A stretch of DNA of 64,000 bases, from contig NZ_BSFL01000002.1 of the NCBI RefSeq assembly GCF_027922325.1, positions 744,001 through 808,000 of the forward strand, read 5' to 3'. The position numbers and the translations under genes are program-made. Of this stretch, positions 47,710 through 58,795 are shown piece by piece. Position 1 is the stretch's first letter; each line of letters opens with the position of its first letter. This stretch comes from Methylopila turkensis. Its GTDB lineage: Bacteria; Pseudomonadota; Alphaproteobacteria; Rhizobiales; Methylopilaceae. Below the pieces are notes generated by a model, which saw only the letters and a program-made list of their open reading frames with translations, was not told the DNA's origin and did not search any database.

Positions 47710-48318
47710 ATGATACCGACCTCGATCTCCGTCGACCCCGCGATCGGGACGACCATCGTCCTCGCGCAGGCCCCCGCGGAGCCTCACGGAGCCGAACACA
47801 TGGCCTCGACGCCTGGCGAACATGGCGCCGCGTTCCCGCCCTTCGACGCGTCCACCTATGCGTCGCAGCTCATCTGGCTCGCGCTGACCTTCGGCGCGCT
47901 CTATTTCATCGTCAGCAAGTTCGCGCTGCCGCGCCTCGCCAACATCGTCGAGGGCCGCGCCGAACGCATCGAAGGCGACCTCGCCGAGGCCCGCCGCCTT
48001 CGCGCCGAGAGCAAGGCCGCCGGCGAGGCTTACGAGAAGGCCCAGGCCGACGCCCGCGCTCGCGCCAACGCCATCGCGGCCGAAGCCCGCGACGCCGTCG
48101 CGAAGCAGGCCGAAGAGAATCGCAAGACGCTCGACGCGGAGCTCGCGGCGAAGCTCGAGGCCGCCGAGGCGCAGATCGCCGCCACCAAGCAGGCCGCCCT
48201 CGGCAACGTACGCGGCATCGCGACCGAGGCCGCCGCCGCCATCGTCGAGCGCCTCACCGGCGCCGCGCCCGCGCCCGCCGAGATCGAGCAGGCGGTCGAC
48301 GCCTCGCTCGCCCGCTGA
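47710..48318 (+). CDS. atpF2: ATP synthase F0 subunit b'
   Basis: This is a 202-residue b'-type subunit. It has an N-terminal extension of about 50 residues, one membrane helix ('SQLIWLALTFGALYFIVSKF'), then an Ala/Glu-rich coiled coil, 'RADARARANAIAAEARDAV'-like, to the C-terminus. Together with b it forms the peripheral stalk as a heterodimer, as in photosynthetic and other alphaproteobacteria. The ATG at 47710 has a GGTGAGACG stretch upstream. It is followed 12 bases later by atpF. Confidence 0.88.
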   Translation: MIPTSISVDPAIGTTIVLAQAPAEPHGAEHMASTPGEHGAAFPPFDASTYASQLIWLALTFGALYFIVSKFALPRLANIVEGRAERIEGDLAEARRLRAESKAAGEAYEKAQADARARANAIAAEARDAVAKQAEENRKTLDAELAAKLEAAEAQIAATKQAALGNVRGIATEAAAAIVERLTGAAPAPAEIEQAVDASLAR

Positions 48319-48330
48319 GGAGCCGTTTCT

Positions 48331-48813
48331 ATGGGCACTCCTGAATTCTGGGTCCTCGTCGCCTTCGTCATTTTCCTAGGCCTCCTCGTCTATCTCGGGG
48401 TGCCGGGCAAGATCCTCGGCGCGCTGGACAACCGGGCGGTCAAGATCCGCGCCGAGCTGGACGAGGCCCGCGCCCTGCGCGAAGAGGCGAGCCGCGTTCT
48501 CGCCGACTACGCCCGCAAGCGCGAGCAGGCCGAGCGCGAGGCCGAGCAGCTCATCGCCGACGCGAAGGCCGAGGCCGAGCGGGTCGCGGCCGACGCCAAG
48601 GTCAAAGCCGAGCAGTTCGTCGCCCGCCGCACCGCGCAGGCCGAGCAGAAGATCGCCTTCGCGGAGGCCCAGGCGGTCAGCGAAGTGCGCTCCGCCGCGG
48701 CCGACGCCGCCGTTGAGGCCGCAAGCCGCGTGCTCGGCGCGCAGGCGCAAGGGCCGCTCGGCGACAAGCTCTTCGACAAGGGCCTCTCGGACGTCCGCGC
48801 CAAGCTCAACTGA
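48331..48813 (+). CDS. atpF: ATP synthase F0 subunit b
   Basis: This is a 160-residue subunit b. The N-terminal membrane helix is '[20 protein letters not shown]' and the coiled coil carries repeated Ala/Glu/Lys blocks, such as '[18 protein letters not shown]'. It pairs with b' as the stator stalk. It ends the F0 operon, with a strong terminator just downstream. Confidence 0.92.
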   Translation: MGTPEFWVLVAFVIFLGLLVYLGVPGKILGALDNRAVKIRAELDEARALREEASRVLADYARKREQAEREAEQLIADAKAEAERVAADAKVKAEQFVARRTAQAEQKIAFAEAQAVSEVRSAAADAAVEAASRVLGAQAQGPLGDKLFDKGLSDVRAKLN

Positions 48814-48840
48814 GCCGCGCCGCCGTCAGGCCCAATCGAC

Positions 48841-48869
48841 AAAAAGGCCGCCTCCGGGCGGCTTTTTTT
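48841..48869 (+). terminator. Rho-independent terminator of the F0 operon
   Basis: GCCGCC-TCCG-GGCGGC is followed by seven T and preceded by AAAAAG, so the stem can extend into A-T pairs. It lies 28 bases after the atpF stop. Confidence 0.9.
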
Positions 48870-48964
48870 GCGGCTTCTGGTGCAACCTTAGGTGTTGCAT
48901 AATTCCAATACACAAATAACGTGCATTCCGTAGATCGCACCTCGCGCCTCGGAGCGAAGTCCGG

Positions 48965-50014
48965 ATGTTTGAACCGCCGTCGTCGCTTGCCGCCTTCTCC
49001 CAAGTAGTCGCGCTCGTATCCACTACGAAGACCGCGGCCCTGTTCTCGGCGGTGGGCCTGATCCTCACATTCTTCGCGCTCGGCGCGCTCGTAAAGCTGA
49101 TGGGGACCGGCGATCCAGCGACAACGCCGCGCTGGCAGAAAGTCGTCGCCGGACTAAGCCTGACCGCCGGTCTCGTCTTCATGGTCGCCGGCCCGTCTAT
49201 AGCGCTGCTCGAAAACAGCCAGACCAAAATCAAACTCGTGCCGAAGTCGATCGCGCTCGACCGTCTAGAAAACAATGAGCGCGTCGACTGGCTGATCCGT
49301 ATGGTTCCATATTATCCGAATCGCCAACCGGAGCTCGCAGCCAGCAAACTGCTCCGACTCGGCCCGGAAAAAGTGAAATACGTCTTCGTCGGCTCATATC
49401 AGGAGCTCAAGGGCCGCACCGTCGAATCGGCGATCGCCATGATAGGCGGCGCGTACCAGCGCGGTCAGCACGTCGCGGCCGTGATCTTCACCCGCTCCGG
49501 GGAATATCCAATCGTTCCTGCCAACGCGCGGGGACTACTCCAGGTCATACAGCGCATCGAGGCGGGCGTCGGCGCAGACATCGAAAAACCGTTCCTGAAA
49601 GCCGGCCGCCTGAACGAGGTAGAACTCGCTAACCTGGAAAGCGACCAGATCCATTCTTATCGCTTCGCCAGCTACCGGGGCCATTACCAGCGCTTCTGCC
49701 AACTCGCACACGCGTTCCGGTGCCAGAAGCGCGCATTCGACGTCAGCGGCCTTATAAGTGAGATAAACGCGGACTGGCACCCCGCAGGAGCCGCCGTCAC
49801 GCCCGCCGTCGACCCGTGCGACAACAGCCCAACCTACTGCACGCACGAGGCTTGGCCGGCGCTCCGTTCCGCTCTGGAGCCCACCTTCGGAGCCCGTGTT
49901 TTTCTAATGGAAAACAAGCCGATTCCGGACCTCCGCAATCGATATCTGATCGATTTTGAGAACCCGGCGCAGCAGTTGATCCCCGAAATCGGGGATGCCG
50001 AGGTATCGCCTTGA
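48965..50014 (+). CDS. Unrecognised membrane-anchored protein
   Basis: This 349-residue protein matches no family I recognise. Two membrane helices near the N-terminus (about residues 22-46, 'TAALFSAVGLILTFFALGAL', and 64-84, 'VAGLSLTAGLVFMVAGPSIA') are followed by a soluble domain of about 260 residues. This holds 'LIRMVPYYPNRQPELAASKL', 'GRTVESAIAMIGGAYQRGQH' and four cysteines in two pairs (FCQLAHAFRC and PCDNSPTYC). Codon use is more AT-rich than its neighbours, which may mean transfer or weak constraint. It stands alone after the ATP synthase terminator and converges with the next gene. Confidence 0.75.
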   Translation: MFEPPSSLAAFSQVVALVSTTKTAALFSAVGLILTFFALGALVKLMGTGDPATTPRWQKVVAGLSLTAGLVFMVAGPSIALLENSQTKIKLVPKSIALDRLENNERVDWLIRMVPYYPNRQPELAASKLLRLGPEKVKYVFVGSYQELKGRTVESAIAMIGGAYQRGQHVAAVIFTRSGEYPIVPANARGLLQVIQRIEAGVGADIEKPFLKAGRLNEVELANLESDQIHSYRFASYRGHYQRFCQLAHAFRCQKRAFDVSGLISEINADWHPAGAAVTPAVDPCDNSPTYCTHEAWPALRSALEPTFGARVFLMENKPIPDLRNRYLIDFENPAQQLIPEIGDAEVSP

Positions 50015-50034
50015 CCGTCCATACGCGCGCCTAA

Positions 50035-50613
50035 TCAACGGGCGGCGGTGAACGTCTTCGCGGCGCGCTGGGCCTCGGTCGCGCCGACCTCGAAGCCGAC
50101 GACCACCGTCCAGCCGGCGTAATCCCTGGCCGCGGGCAGCGACAGGTCCTCGATCACGTGGGTGAAGGCGCCCTCGGTCTTGCCCCGCGGAAGCTGAACC
50201 CTCAGCTTGGCGCGGTTCGACGCCACCGGCTGGCCGCGATCGTCGATCACCGTGACCGACAGCGGCGCGTTGAACCAGCTCGGCCCGCCGCTCGACCGGG
50301 CACCCTGCCCGACCACGCTGACCTTCAGGATCGTCTCGGCGCCGAGATTGGCGCAGTCGCGCGAGAGGCCCTCGACCGTGGCGCGGTGGCTGTCGCCTCC
50401 GGAACGCGGGAACCGCTCCGCGCCGCGAAGCGCGATCACGCGCGGGCAGGACGCGTCGCCGGCGGGCTTTGCGGGAACGCCCTGGGCGACGAGCGCCGCG
50501 GCCTCGTTGGCCCGAGCGCCGTCCGGCGCGCCCTGTGCGAAGGCCGGAGCGGCGATGACGGCGGCCGCCGCGGCGAGCCCTCCGACGGCGGAAGAGGCGC
50601 GGAAGACGGGCAT
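50035..50613 (-). CDS. Exported protein of unknown function
   Basis: This 192-residue protein has a signal peptide, 'AVGGLAAAAAVIAAPAFAQG'. The mature part has 'DASCPRVIALRGAERFPRSG', 'RDCANLGAETILKVSVVGQG' and a C-terminal 'GFEVGATEAQRAAKTFTAAR', suggesting a compact beta-rich periplasmic domain with one pair of cysteines. I recall similar unnamed exported proteins in Rhizobiales but cannot name a function. It converges with the membrane protein gene. Confidence 0.7.
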   Translation of the reverse strand: MPVFRASSAVGGLAAAAAVIAAPAFAQGAPDGARANEAAALVAQGVPAKPAGDASCPRVIALRGAERFPRSGGDSHRATVEGLSRDCANLGAETILKVSVVGQGARSSGGPSWFNAPLSVTVIDDRGQPVASNRAKLRVQLPRGKTEGAFTHVIEDLSLPAARDYAGWTVVVGFEVGATEAQRAAKTFTAAR

Positions 50614-50750
50614 GGGACTGACCTCGCAGGCGTTGGCTTCCCCTCGAGGTTTTAAGTCTTCATCAACGAATCAGGCCGAATTGCGGGCGGGCCACGGTCA
50701 AGCGGCGAATGCGCCGCTCGACCATGGCTCGCGCCCGTGACGCCGAAACG

Positions 50751-52526
50751 TCAGAGCGTCTCCAGCTCGGCGATCATGCGCTCGATCAGCCCGAGGCCGT
50801 TCTGCCAAAACGCCGGGTCACGCGCGTCGAGGCCGAAGGGCGCAAGCAGCTCGCCATAGGGCTTGGCCCCGCCGGCCGACAGCAGCGCGAAATAGCGCTC
50901 CGCGAAGCCGTCCGCGGCGTTCTCGTAGACCGCGTAGAGCGAGTTCACGAGGCAGTCGCCGAAGGCGTAGGCGTAGACGTAGAACGGCGAATGGATGAAA
51001 TGCGGGATGTAGGTCCAGAACACCTCGTACCCGTCCCCGAAGCGGATCGACGGCCCGAGGCTCTCGGTCTGCACCTCGAGCCAGATCGCGTTCAGACGGT
51101 CGGAGGTCAGTTCGCCGCCGCGGCGCTCCTCGTGGACCCGGCGCTCGAAGGTGTAGAACGCGATCTGCCGGACCACCGTGTTCAACATATCCTCGACCTT
51201 GCCGGCGAGCATGGCCTTGCGCTGCGCCGGATCGACGGTCTTCGCGAGCATCGCGCGGAAGGTCAGCATCTCGCCGAACACCGAGGCGGTCTCGGCGAGC
51301 GTGAGCGGCGTCGGCGCCATCAGCGCGCCGTTCGGGGCGGCGAGCACCTGGTGCACGCCGTGGCCGAGCTCGTGGGCGAGCGTCATCACGTCCCGCGGCC
51401 GGCCGAGATAGTTCAGCAGCACGTAAGGATGAGCGGACGGCACCGTCGGGTGCGCGAAGGCCCCCGGCGCCTTGCCGGGCCGGGTCGGCGCGTCGATCCA
51501 GCGCTCGTCGAAGAAGCGGCGGGCGATGTCGGCCATCTTCGGCGCGAAGCCGCCATAGGCGCCGAGCACGGTCTCGCGCGCCTCGTCCCAGGGAATCGTC
51601 CGCGTCGGCGCGGACGGCAGCGGCGCGTTGCGATCCCAGTGGTTCAGCGCGTCCATGCCGAACCAGCGCGCCTTCAGCGCGTAATAGCGGTGCGAGAGCC
51701 GCGGATAGGCCGCGCGGACGGCGGAGACCAGCGCGTCCACCACCTCGCCCTCGACCCGGTTCGCGAGGTGGCGGCTGTCGGCCACGTCCGCGAAGCCGCG
51801 CCAGCGGTCGGAGATCTCCTTGTCCTTCGCGAGCACGTTGGTGATCAGCGTGAAGGTCCGAACGTTCGCGCGGAAGGTTGCGGCGAGCGCGTCCGCGCCG
51901 GTCTTGCGCACGGCGCCGTCGCCGTCCTGCAGCAGGTTGAGCGTCGGCTCGAGCGTCAGCTTCTCGCCGTTCACGTCGAACCGCAGCCCCGCCATCGTCT
52001 CGTCGAACAGACGGTTCCAAGCGCCGCGTCCGGTCACGGACTTCTCATGGAAAAGCTGCTCGACGCGGTCTTCGAGCTGGTGCGGCTTCTCCTTGCGGGT
52101 GTCCTCGATGAACGGCCGGTAGCGCGCGAGACGGGGGTCGGCGAGCGCGGCGTCGACGACGCCGTCGTCCAGCCGGTTGAGCTCCAGATTGAAGAACAGG
52201 AGATGCGACCAGACGTCGGTCAGCTTCTCCTGTACGTCGCCGTAGAACTTCGCGCCCTTGGGGTCGGTCGTGTCGGTCGCGTAGACGAGGCTGGCGTAGG
52301 AGCCGATGCGGCCGGTGAGGTCGTCGATCGCCTCATAGGCCTCGACCGCCTCGGCGAGCCGGTTTTGGCGCGCGAGCGTCTCGAGCTTGCCCTTGTAGGC
52401 CTCCGCGAAGGCGCGGGCGTCGCGGTCCGCGCGGGCGAGATCGGAGGCCACTTCGGGCGCGTCGACGCCGGCGTAGAGGTCGGCGAGGTTCCATTCGGGC
52501 AGCGGCCCGAGTTCGGCGGCTTTGGA
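50751..52526 (-). CDS. M3-family oligoendopeptidase
   Basis: This 591-residue zinc peptidase has the active site HELGH in 'MTLAHELGHGVHQVLAAPNG', the third zinc ligand in 'LAETASVFGEMLTFRAML', and an N-terminal helical domain starting 'LGPLPEWNLADLYAG'. This is the M3B oligoendopeptidase F type, a cytoplasmic enzyme that trims short peptides. The start is uncertain: TTG 52526 gives the standard N-terminus, while the open frame runs to another TTG at 52601 over an Arg-rich stretch. It is divergent from the sigma-54 regulator gene. Confidence 0.88.
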   Translation of the reverse strand, partial: SKAAELGPLPEWNLADLYAGVDAPEVASDLARADRDARAFAEAYKGKLETLARQNRLAEAVEAYEAIDDLTGRIGSYASLVYATDTTDPKGAKFYGDVQEKLTDVWSHLLFFNLELNRLDDGVVDAALADPRLARYRPFIEDTRKEKPHQLEDRVEQLFHEKSVTGRGAWNRLFDETMAGLRFDVNGEKLTLEPTLNLLQDGDGAVRKTGADALAATFRANVRTFTLITNVLAKDKEISDRWRGFADVADSRHLANRVEGEVVDALVSAVRAAYPRLSHRYYALKARWFGMDALNHWDRNAPLPSAPTRTIPWDEARETVLGAYGGFAPKMADIARRFFDERWIDAPTRPGKAPGAFAHPTVPSAHPYVLLNYLGRPRDVMTLAHELGHGVHQVLAAPNGALMAPTPLTLAETASVFGEMLTFRAMLAKTVDPAQRKAMLAGKVEDMLNTVVRQIAFYTFERRVHEERRGGELTSDRLNAIWLEVQTESLGPSIRFGDGYEVFWTYIPHFIHSPFYVYAYAFGDCLVNSLYAVYENAADGFAERYFALLSAGGAKPYGELLAPFGLDARDPAFWQNGLGLIERMIAELETL

Positions 52527-52733
52527 CAAGGGCGGCTCGTTCGTCGGCCGACGCGCATTTCGTCGCCGGCGGGGTGGGGCGTCTCGAGCCAGATATCGCA
52601 AGCGCCTCGCCCGCGATCAACAGGGCGTGCGCGGAAGCGGTCGGCCGATCGCGGCTTAAGCGGGCATTTACCGTGGCCCGCGATGCTGCGTCGGAACCTG
52701 TGAAGCTGCGTAGCGTATGCCTGAAAGGCCCGA

Positions 52734-54224
<1,491 letters not shown>

Positions 54225-54302
54225 GGCGGAAACGCCCCGCCGGACATTGAACCATAATGCGCCGGGTCTCATTCTCGGTGCACGCCGCTAAGGACTGATC
54301 AT

Positions 54303-56261
54303 ATGACAATCCGCGTGTCCTCCGCCCCGCGTCGCGCCGCCAAGTCTGCAGCGCCGGCGCGCATCTGGCGCGCGGCCGCGCTCGGCGCCAGCCTGACGGC
54401 CCTGATGACGTCCGCGGCCCTTGCGCAATCCGCCCCCGTGGCCGCGACGGCCGAGACGCAGCAGGCCGCCGCGGATCCGGCGACGCCTGCCTCGACGGAA
54501 CTCGCCACCGGCTCCGTCGACGCCGCGGCCCCGACCGAGAACGACAACGCGTCCGAGACCGAAGGCGCCGCGGCGGCTCCCGCGACGCCGGCTCCGGTCG
54601 ACAGCGTGCACGCGACCGATCCGCTGCAGGCGGCCGTCGGCGCCCTGCTCGCGACCGACGGCGCCGGCGTCAGCCTCAAGCTCCCGCGCGCCGACCGGCA
54701 GGCGCTGGTCGCCTTCTATGCCGCCCGCAACGGCTCGCCGGCCTGGATCGCGGACGGCCGCTTCACCCCGGCCGCGGAAGCGGCGATCGCGCGCATCGCG
54801 CAGGCAGACGCGGACGGTCTGGAGGCGAAGCGCTTCAACCTCCCGGCGCAGCCATCCTCAACTGAGCCCGCCGTGCTCGCCCGCGCCGAGGTGGCGCTGA
54901 CGGCGGCGGCGCTGTCCTACGCCCGCCAGGCCTGGGGCGGCCGCGTGAACCCGGCCGTCATCAGCCGCTCGATCGAAGTCGGCACCTCGCCGTTCGACGC
55001 CGGCGCCGCGCTGGTGTCGATCACGGCGTCGCAGGACGTCGCCGCGACGCTCGACGGCTTCAACCCGCCCCACCCCGAGTTCCAGGGCCTGCGCAAGCTG
55101 CTGGCGGGGGAGCGCGCGCGCCTCGACGAGCAGCGCCGCCATCCGCTCGTCGGCATGGGCAAGACGCTGCGCCCCGGCGCCGAGGACGATCGCGTGCCGA
55201 GCCTGCGGGCGCGGCTCGACCTGCCGGAAAAGGCGGGCGACCTCGTCTATGACGACGCGCTCGTCGCCGCCGTGCAGGCGTTCCAGAAGACCAACAAGCT
55301 CGGCGCGGACGGCGTCGTCGGCGCGCAGACCGTGCGCGCCCTCAATGCGGAAGCGCGGGTCGACCGCACGGCGCTGATCCTCGTCAACATGGAGCGCTGG
55401 CGCTGGATGCCGCGCGATCTCGGCGCGAAGCACGTCTTCGTCGACCTCGCCGACTTCCACCTGCACATCGTCGAGGACGGCCGCGAGACCTACGAGACCC
55501 GCGTGATCATCGGCAAGGCGTCCAACCAGACGCCGATGCTGTCGAGCGCGATCAACCTCGTGGTGGTGAACCCGTACTGGAACGTGCCGGTCTCGATCGC
55601 CATGAACGAGATGGCCGGCGGCTCGCTGCGCGGCTACGAGGTGGTCGACTCGCGCGGACGCGTGGTGCCGACCGGCGCCGTCGACTGGCAGGCGGTGCGC
55701 GCGGGCAAGATGCGCATCCGCCAAGAGCCGGGCGAGCGCAACGCGCTCGGCCACATCAAGTTCATGTTCCCCAACAACCACTCGGTCTATCTGCACGACA
55801 CGCCGAGCCGGAAGCTGTTCGGCAACGACTTCCGCGCTCTGAGCCACGGCTGCGTCCGCGTGGACCGCCCGCTCGAATTCGCCGACGCCCTGACGGGCGC
55901 GCAGGGGCTCGACGGCGCGCGGCTGCAGAAGATGATCGGCGGCAAGGAGCGCGGCCTTCCGCTCTCCCAGACCATCCCGGTTCATCTGGCCTACTTCACC
56001 GCCGTCCCGGGTCCGGACGGCGCGCTGGAGACCCGGCGCGACCTCTACGAACAGGACGACCGTATCCGCGCGGCGCTGGCGGGCGAGCAGATTCCGGCCC
56101 TGCCGCCGGCGCAGACGATCGCTCGGGCGCCCCGCCCCGCCAAGCCGGCGAGCCGTCCGGCCCCCGAGCAGGCGCAGGTGGTCGAGCAGCGCGCGCCGCA
56201 GCAACAGGGCTTCGGCTCCTGGCTGTCGCGCGTGTTCGGCGATTCGCGCGCCAGGCCCTGA
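54303..56261 (+). CDS. YcbB-type L,D-transpeptidase with peptidoglycan-binding domain
   Basis: This is a 652-residue exported protein. After a signal peptide, 'LGASLTALMTSAALAQS', comes a long Ala/Thr/Glu linker (about residues 45-120), then a peptidoglycan-binding domain with 'DDALVAAVQAFQKTNKLGAD'. The L,D-transpeptidase catalytic core has 'YLHDTPSRKLFGNDFRALS' and SHGCVRV with the active Cys517. It makes 3-3 crosslinks or anchors proteins to the wall. The C-terminal tail is Pro/Gln-rich. The downstream DUF882 gene also concerns the cell wall. Confidence 0.9.
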   Translation: MTIRVSSAPRRAAKSAAPARIWRAAALGASLTALMTSAALAQSAPVAATAETQQAAADPATPASTELATGSVDAAAPTENDNASETEGAAAAPATPAPVDSVHATDPLQAAVGALLATDGAGVSLKLPRADRQALVAFYAARNGSPAWIADGRFTPAAEAAIARIAQADADGLEAKRFNLPAQPSSTEPAVLARAEVALTAAALSYARQAWGGRVNPAVISRSIEVGTSPFDAGAALVSITASQDVAATLDGFNPPHPEFQGLRKLLAGERARLDEQRRHPLVGMGKTLRPGAEDDRVPSLRARLDLPEKAGDLVYDDALVAAVQAFQKTNKLGADGVVGAQTVRALNAEARVDRTALILVNMERWRWMPRDLGAKHVFVDLADFHLHIVEDGRETYETRVIIGKASNQTPMLSSAINLVVVNPYWNVPVSIAMNEMAGGSLRGYEVVDSRGRVVPTGAVDWQAVRAGKMRIRQEPGERNALGHIKFMFPNNHSVYLHDTPSRKLFGNDFRALSHGCVRVDRPLEFADALTGAQGLDGARLQKMIGGKERGLPLSQTIPVHLAYFTAVPGPDGALETRRDLYEQDDRIRAALAGEQIPALPPAQTIARAPRPAKPASRPAPEQAQVVEQRAPQQQGFGSWLSRVFGDSRARP

Positions 56262-56436
56262 ACAAGCTGGGCATATCAAGGGCGGCGACGCATTTTCGAT
56301 CCGACGCAGGGCATTCCCGACTAGCTTTTCCGTGATTCTGCGGCTACGAGGTCACAGGGGAACGGTCGGGGGTCTACTTTCTACGGCGCTGGTCATAACG
56401 CATTAACCAGTCGCGTAGAGACTTCGGTCATCAATC

Positions 56437-56466
56437 ACGGAGCCATCGCCCCCGCGATGGCTCCGT
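56437..56466 (+). other. Perfect 13-bp hairpin before the DUF882 gene
   Basis: ACGGAGCCATCGC and GCGATGGCTCCGT are perfect complements around a CCCC loop. The hairpin ends 27 bases before the TTG start, close to the ribosome-binding region. It is not followed by a T-tract. It may terminate the upstream transcript or control translation of the next gene. Confidence 0.6.
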
Positions 56467-56493
56467 CGGTGATCTCAAGGTCAGGTCGGATCA

Positions 56494-58392
56494 TTGCTCG
56501 AAGCGCACACGTCACGACGCACCTCCCTCAAGCGCATCGCGCGCGGGACGGGCGTCGCTCTTCTAGGGGTCTTTGCGCTGGTCGCGGGCTCCGAGAGCAC
56601 GCAGAACGCCCAGGCGAACGGTGATACGCGTACGTTGACGCTGCACCACACGCATCGCGGCGACACGATCACCGTCACCTTCAAGCGCAACGGCCGCTAC
56701 GACGCCGACGGCTTGAAGAAGCTCAGTCACTTCCTGCGGGACTGGCGCAACGACAAGTCCACCCGCATGGAGCCGAAGCTCTTCGACATCGTGTGGGAGG
56801 TCCACCGCGAAGTCGGCCGCGGGCAGATGATCAACATCGTCTCGTCCTACCGAAGCCCCGAGACCAACGCCATGCTGCGCGCCCGTTCGCGCGGCGTCGC
56901 CAAGTTCAGCCAGCACATGCTGGGCCGGGCGATGGATTTCTACATCACGGGCGTTCCCGTTTCGGCCGTGCGCGAGGCCGGCATGCGGCTGCAGCGCGGC
57001 GGCGTCGGCTTCTACCCGACGTCCGGCCGCCCCTTCGTCCATCTCGACGCCGGTTCGATCCGCGCCTGGCCGCGCATGTCGCGCACCCAGCTCGCGCGCC
57101 TGTTCCCCGGCGGCAAGACCGTGCACCAGCCCGCCGAGGGCGGCCAGATGCCCGGTTACCAGGTCGCTCTCGCCGAGCTGAAGTCACGCGGCGGCGTCTC
57201 GGTCGACGACGCCTATTCCGGTTCCTCCTCGTCCGGGTCGAGCGGGAAGAGCTTCTTCGCCCGCTTGTTCGGTTCGGACGAAGGGGACGAGACCGAGGTC
57301 GCCCCGACCGTGGTCGCTTCCGCAACATCCCGAGCCGCCGCGTCCCGCAGCCGCCCGGCGGCGCCCGCAGCGTCCGAGCCCGGCGAGACCGCCGCCCCGG
57401 CGGCGCCCGCCGCGCCGACCGTCGTCGCCGCGGCCCGTGTGCCGCTGCCGACGCCGCGTCCGAACGACATGCCGCGCGTCGTCGCGCCGGAGGCCCCGGT
57501 CGTGGTCGCGTCGATCCCGACGCCGCCGGCCGCGCCCGCCCGCGCCATGACGGTGGCGAGCGCTCAGCCGGCCGTCGCGCCGACCCCGCCGCAACCCGAC
57601 ATGGTCTGGCGCTCCGGCGCCCAGCCGGTCGGCCTTCGCGGCTCGCAGCCCGACGCCGCCGAGCCCGCCATGGCGCTCGCGGCCACGATCCCCGCGCCGC
57701 GGCCGCGGCCGGCCCAGACGGACAGCGCCGTCGCCGTGCTCGCCGCGATCCCGACCCCGGTCGCCGCCGACCGCTCCGCTCCGGCGGGCGCGCCGCGGCC
57801 GCGCGAGATCAACCCCGCCGCCGCGACCGCCTATCAGGCCGAGGCCGCCACTTTCCCGCGTCTGCCGGACGCGTTCCTGGCTCGCAAGCAGCCGGCCCAG
57901 CCCGAGATGACGTTGGCCTACGCCGCGCCCCAGACCAGCCAGATCCCGGTCGAAAACCGCAGCCGGCCGTCGGCGCCGCAGGCCCAGCATCGGATCGCCC
58001 CGAGCGTCGCCATGGACGGCGTGCGCGTGATCTCGCCGGACGCGACCCCGTCCGCGGTGTACGCCGCGGCCATCGCGCAGAAGAAGGCCTCGCTGCCGGC
58101 GGCGCCGATGGTCACCGCGCGCTTCGACGGCCCGGCGCTGCGCGCCATGACCGCGCCGGCCCGCGCCGTGCGCGCCGCCGACGACGGGACCCTCAAGCAT
58201 CCGGACTCCTCCGGCCACGTGGAATTGCTGGCCTCGCCCAGCGCCGTGCTGGCGGGCGGCTTCGGGCATGATCCGAGCCACGGCGCGCAGATCGAGCGCT
58301 TCGCCGGGTCTTCGGTGACGTTCCTGCGGACCCTGTCCTTCGCGCCGGCGCCGACCAGCACCGCGGCCGCGGGCGCCGCTCAGCGCGGCTGA
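56494..58392 (+). CDS. DUF882 (M15-like peptidase) cell-wall protein with long low-complexity tail
   Basis: This is a 632-residue protein starting at TTG 56494. Residues about 10-40 include a Tat-like 'SRRTSLKRIARGTGVALLG' signal. The DUF882 domain (about residues 45-210) has 'IVSSYRSPETNAMLRARSRG', 'FSQHMLGRAMDFYITGVP' and 'GGVGFYPTSGRPFVHLDAG' with the zinc-ligand His and Asp of the M15-like peptidase fold. Residues about 240-630 are Ala/Pro/Val-rich low complexity. It likely cuts peptidoglycan peptides in the periplasm. It shares the locus with the L,D-transpeptidase and ends at a bidirectional terminator. Confidence 0.85.
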   Translation: MLEAHTSRRTSLKRIARGTGVALLGVFALVAGSESTQNAQANGDTRTLTLHHTHRGDTITVTFKRNGRYDADGLKKLSHFLRDWRNDKSTRMEPKLFDIVWEVHREVGRGQMINIVSSYRSPETNAMLRARSRGVAKFSQHMLGRAMDFYITGVPVSAVREAGMRLQRGGVGFYPTSGRPFVHLDAGSIRAWPRMSRTQLARLFPGGKTVHQPAEGGQMPGYQVALAELKSRGGVSVDDAYSGSSSSGSSGKSFFARLFGSDEGDETEVAPTVVASATSRAAASRSRPAAPAASEPGETAAPAAPAAPTVVAAARVPLPTPRPNDMPRVVAPEAPVVVASIPTPPAAPARAMTVASAQPAVAPTPPQPDMVWRSGAQPVGLRGSQPDAAEPAMALAATIPAPRPRPAQTDSAVAVLAAIPTPVAADRSAPAGAPRPREINPAAATAYQAEAATFPRLPDAFLARKQPAQPEMTLAYAAPQTSQIPVENRSRPSAPQAQHRIAPSVAMDGVRVISPDATPSAVYAAAIAQKKASLPAAPMVTARFDGPALRAMTAPARAVRAADDGTLKHPDSSGHVELLASPSAVLAGGFGHDPSHGAQIERFAGSSVTFLRTLSFAPAPTSTAAAGAAQRG

Positions 58393-58410
58393 GCGATCCC
58401 CGCTATCCAC

Positions 58411-58444
58411 AAAAAAGCCCCGGACCATGGTCCGGGGCTTTTTT
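58411..58444. terminator. Bidirectional terminator between DUF882 and gapR
   Basis: AAAAAAGCCCCGGACC and GGTCCGGGGCTTTTTT form a perfect 16-base stem around AT, ending in six T on either strand. It sits between converging genes (stops at 58392 and 58466) and should end transcription from both sides. Confidence 0.95.
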
Positions 58445-58465
58445 GTCTGGCGCGCGCGCTCAAGG

Positions 58466-58723
58466 TCAGGCCGTCGGCATGCCCAGCGCCTGCAGATACA
58501 GGTCGAGGATCGCCTCCTGCTCGGCGCGCTCGTCGGCGTCCTGCTTGCGCAAGCTGATCACCTTGCGCAGCACCTTGACGTCGAAGCCGTTGCCCTTGGC
58601 CTCGGCGTAAACCTCCTTGATGTCGTCGGAGATGCCCTTCTTCTCCTCCTCGAGCCGCTCGATGCGCTCGACGAAAGCGGTCAGCTGATCCTTGGCGATA
58701 TCGTCCGGATTGACCGTGCTCAC
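58466..58723 (-). CDS. gapR: DUF2312 / GapR-family DNA-binding protein
   Basis: This is an 85-residue DUF2312 protein: '[20 protein letters not shown]' and '[19 protein letters not shown]' with '[20 protein letters not shown]'. GapR in Caulobacter is a nucleoid-associated protein that clamps overtwisted DNA and aids replication. Length and motifs match closely. The functional call rests on family identity. Confidence 0.88.
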   Translation of the reverse strand: MSTVNPDDIAKDQLTAFVERIERLEEEKKGISDDIKEVYAEAKGNGFDVKVLRKVISLRKQDADERAEQEAILDLYLQALGMPTA

Positions 58724-58795
58724 ATGCCTCTCCTCGAAATTTGGAGCGTCCGGTTCGCAGAAGCGGGAGCGGTCGTCAAGCCGGGGCGGGCGTCG

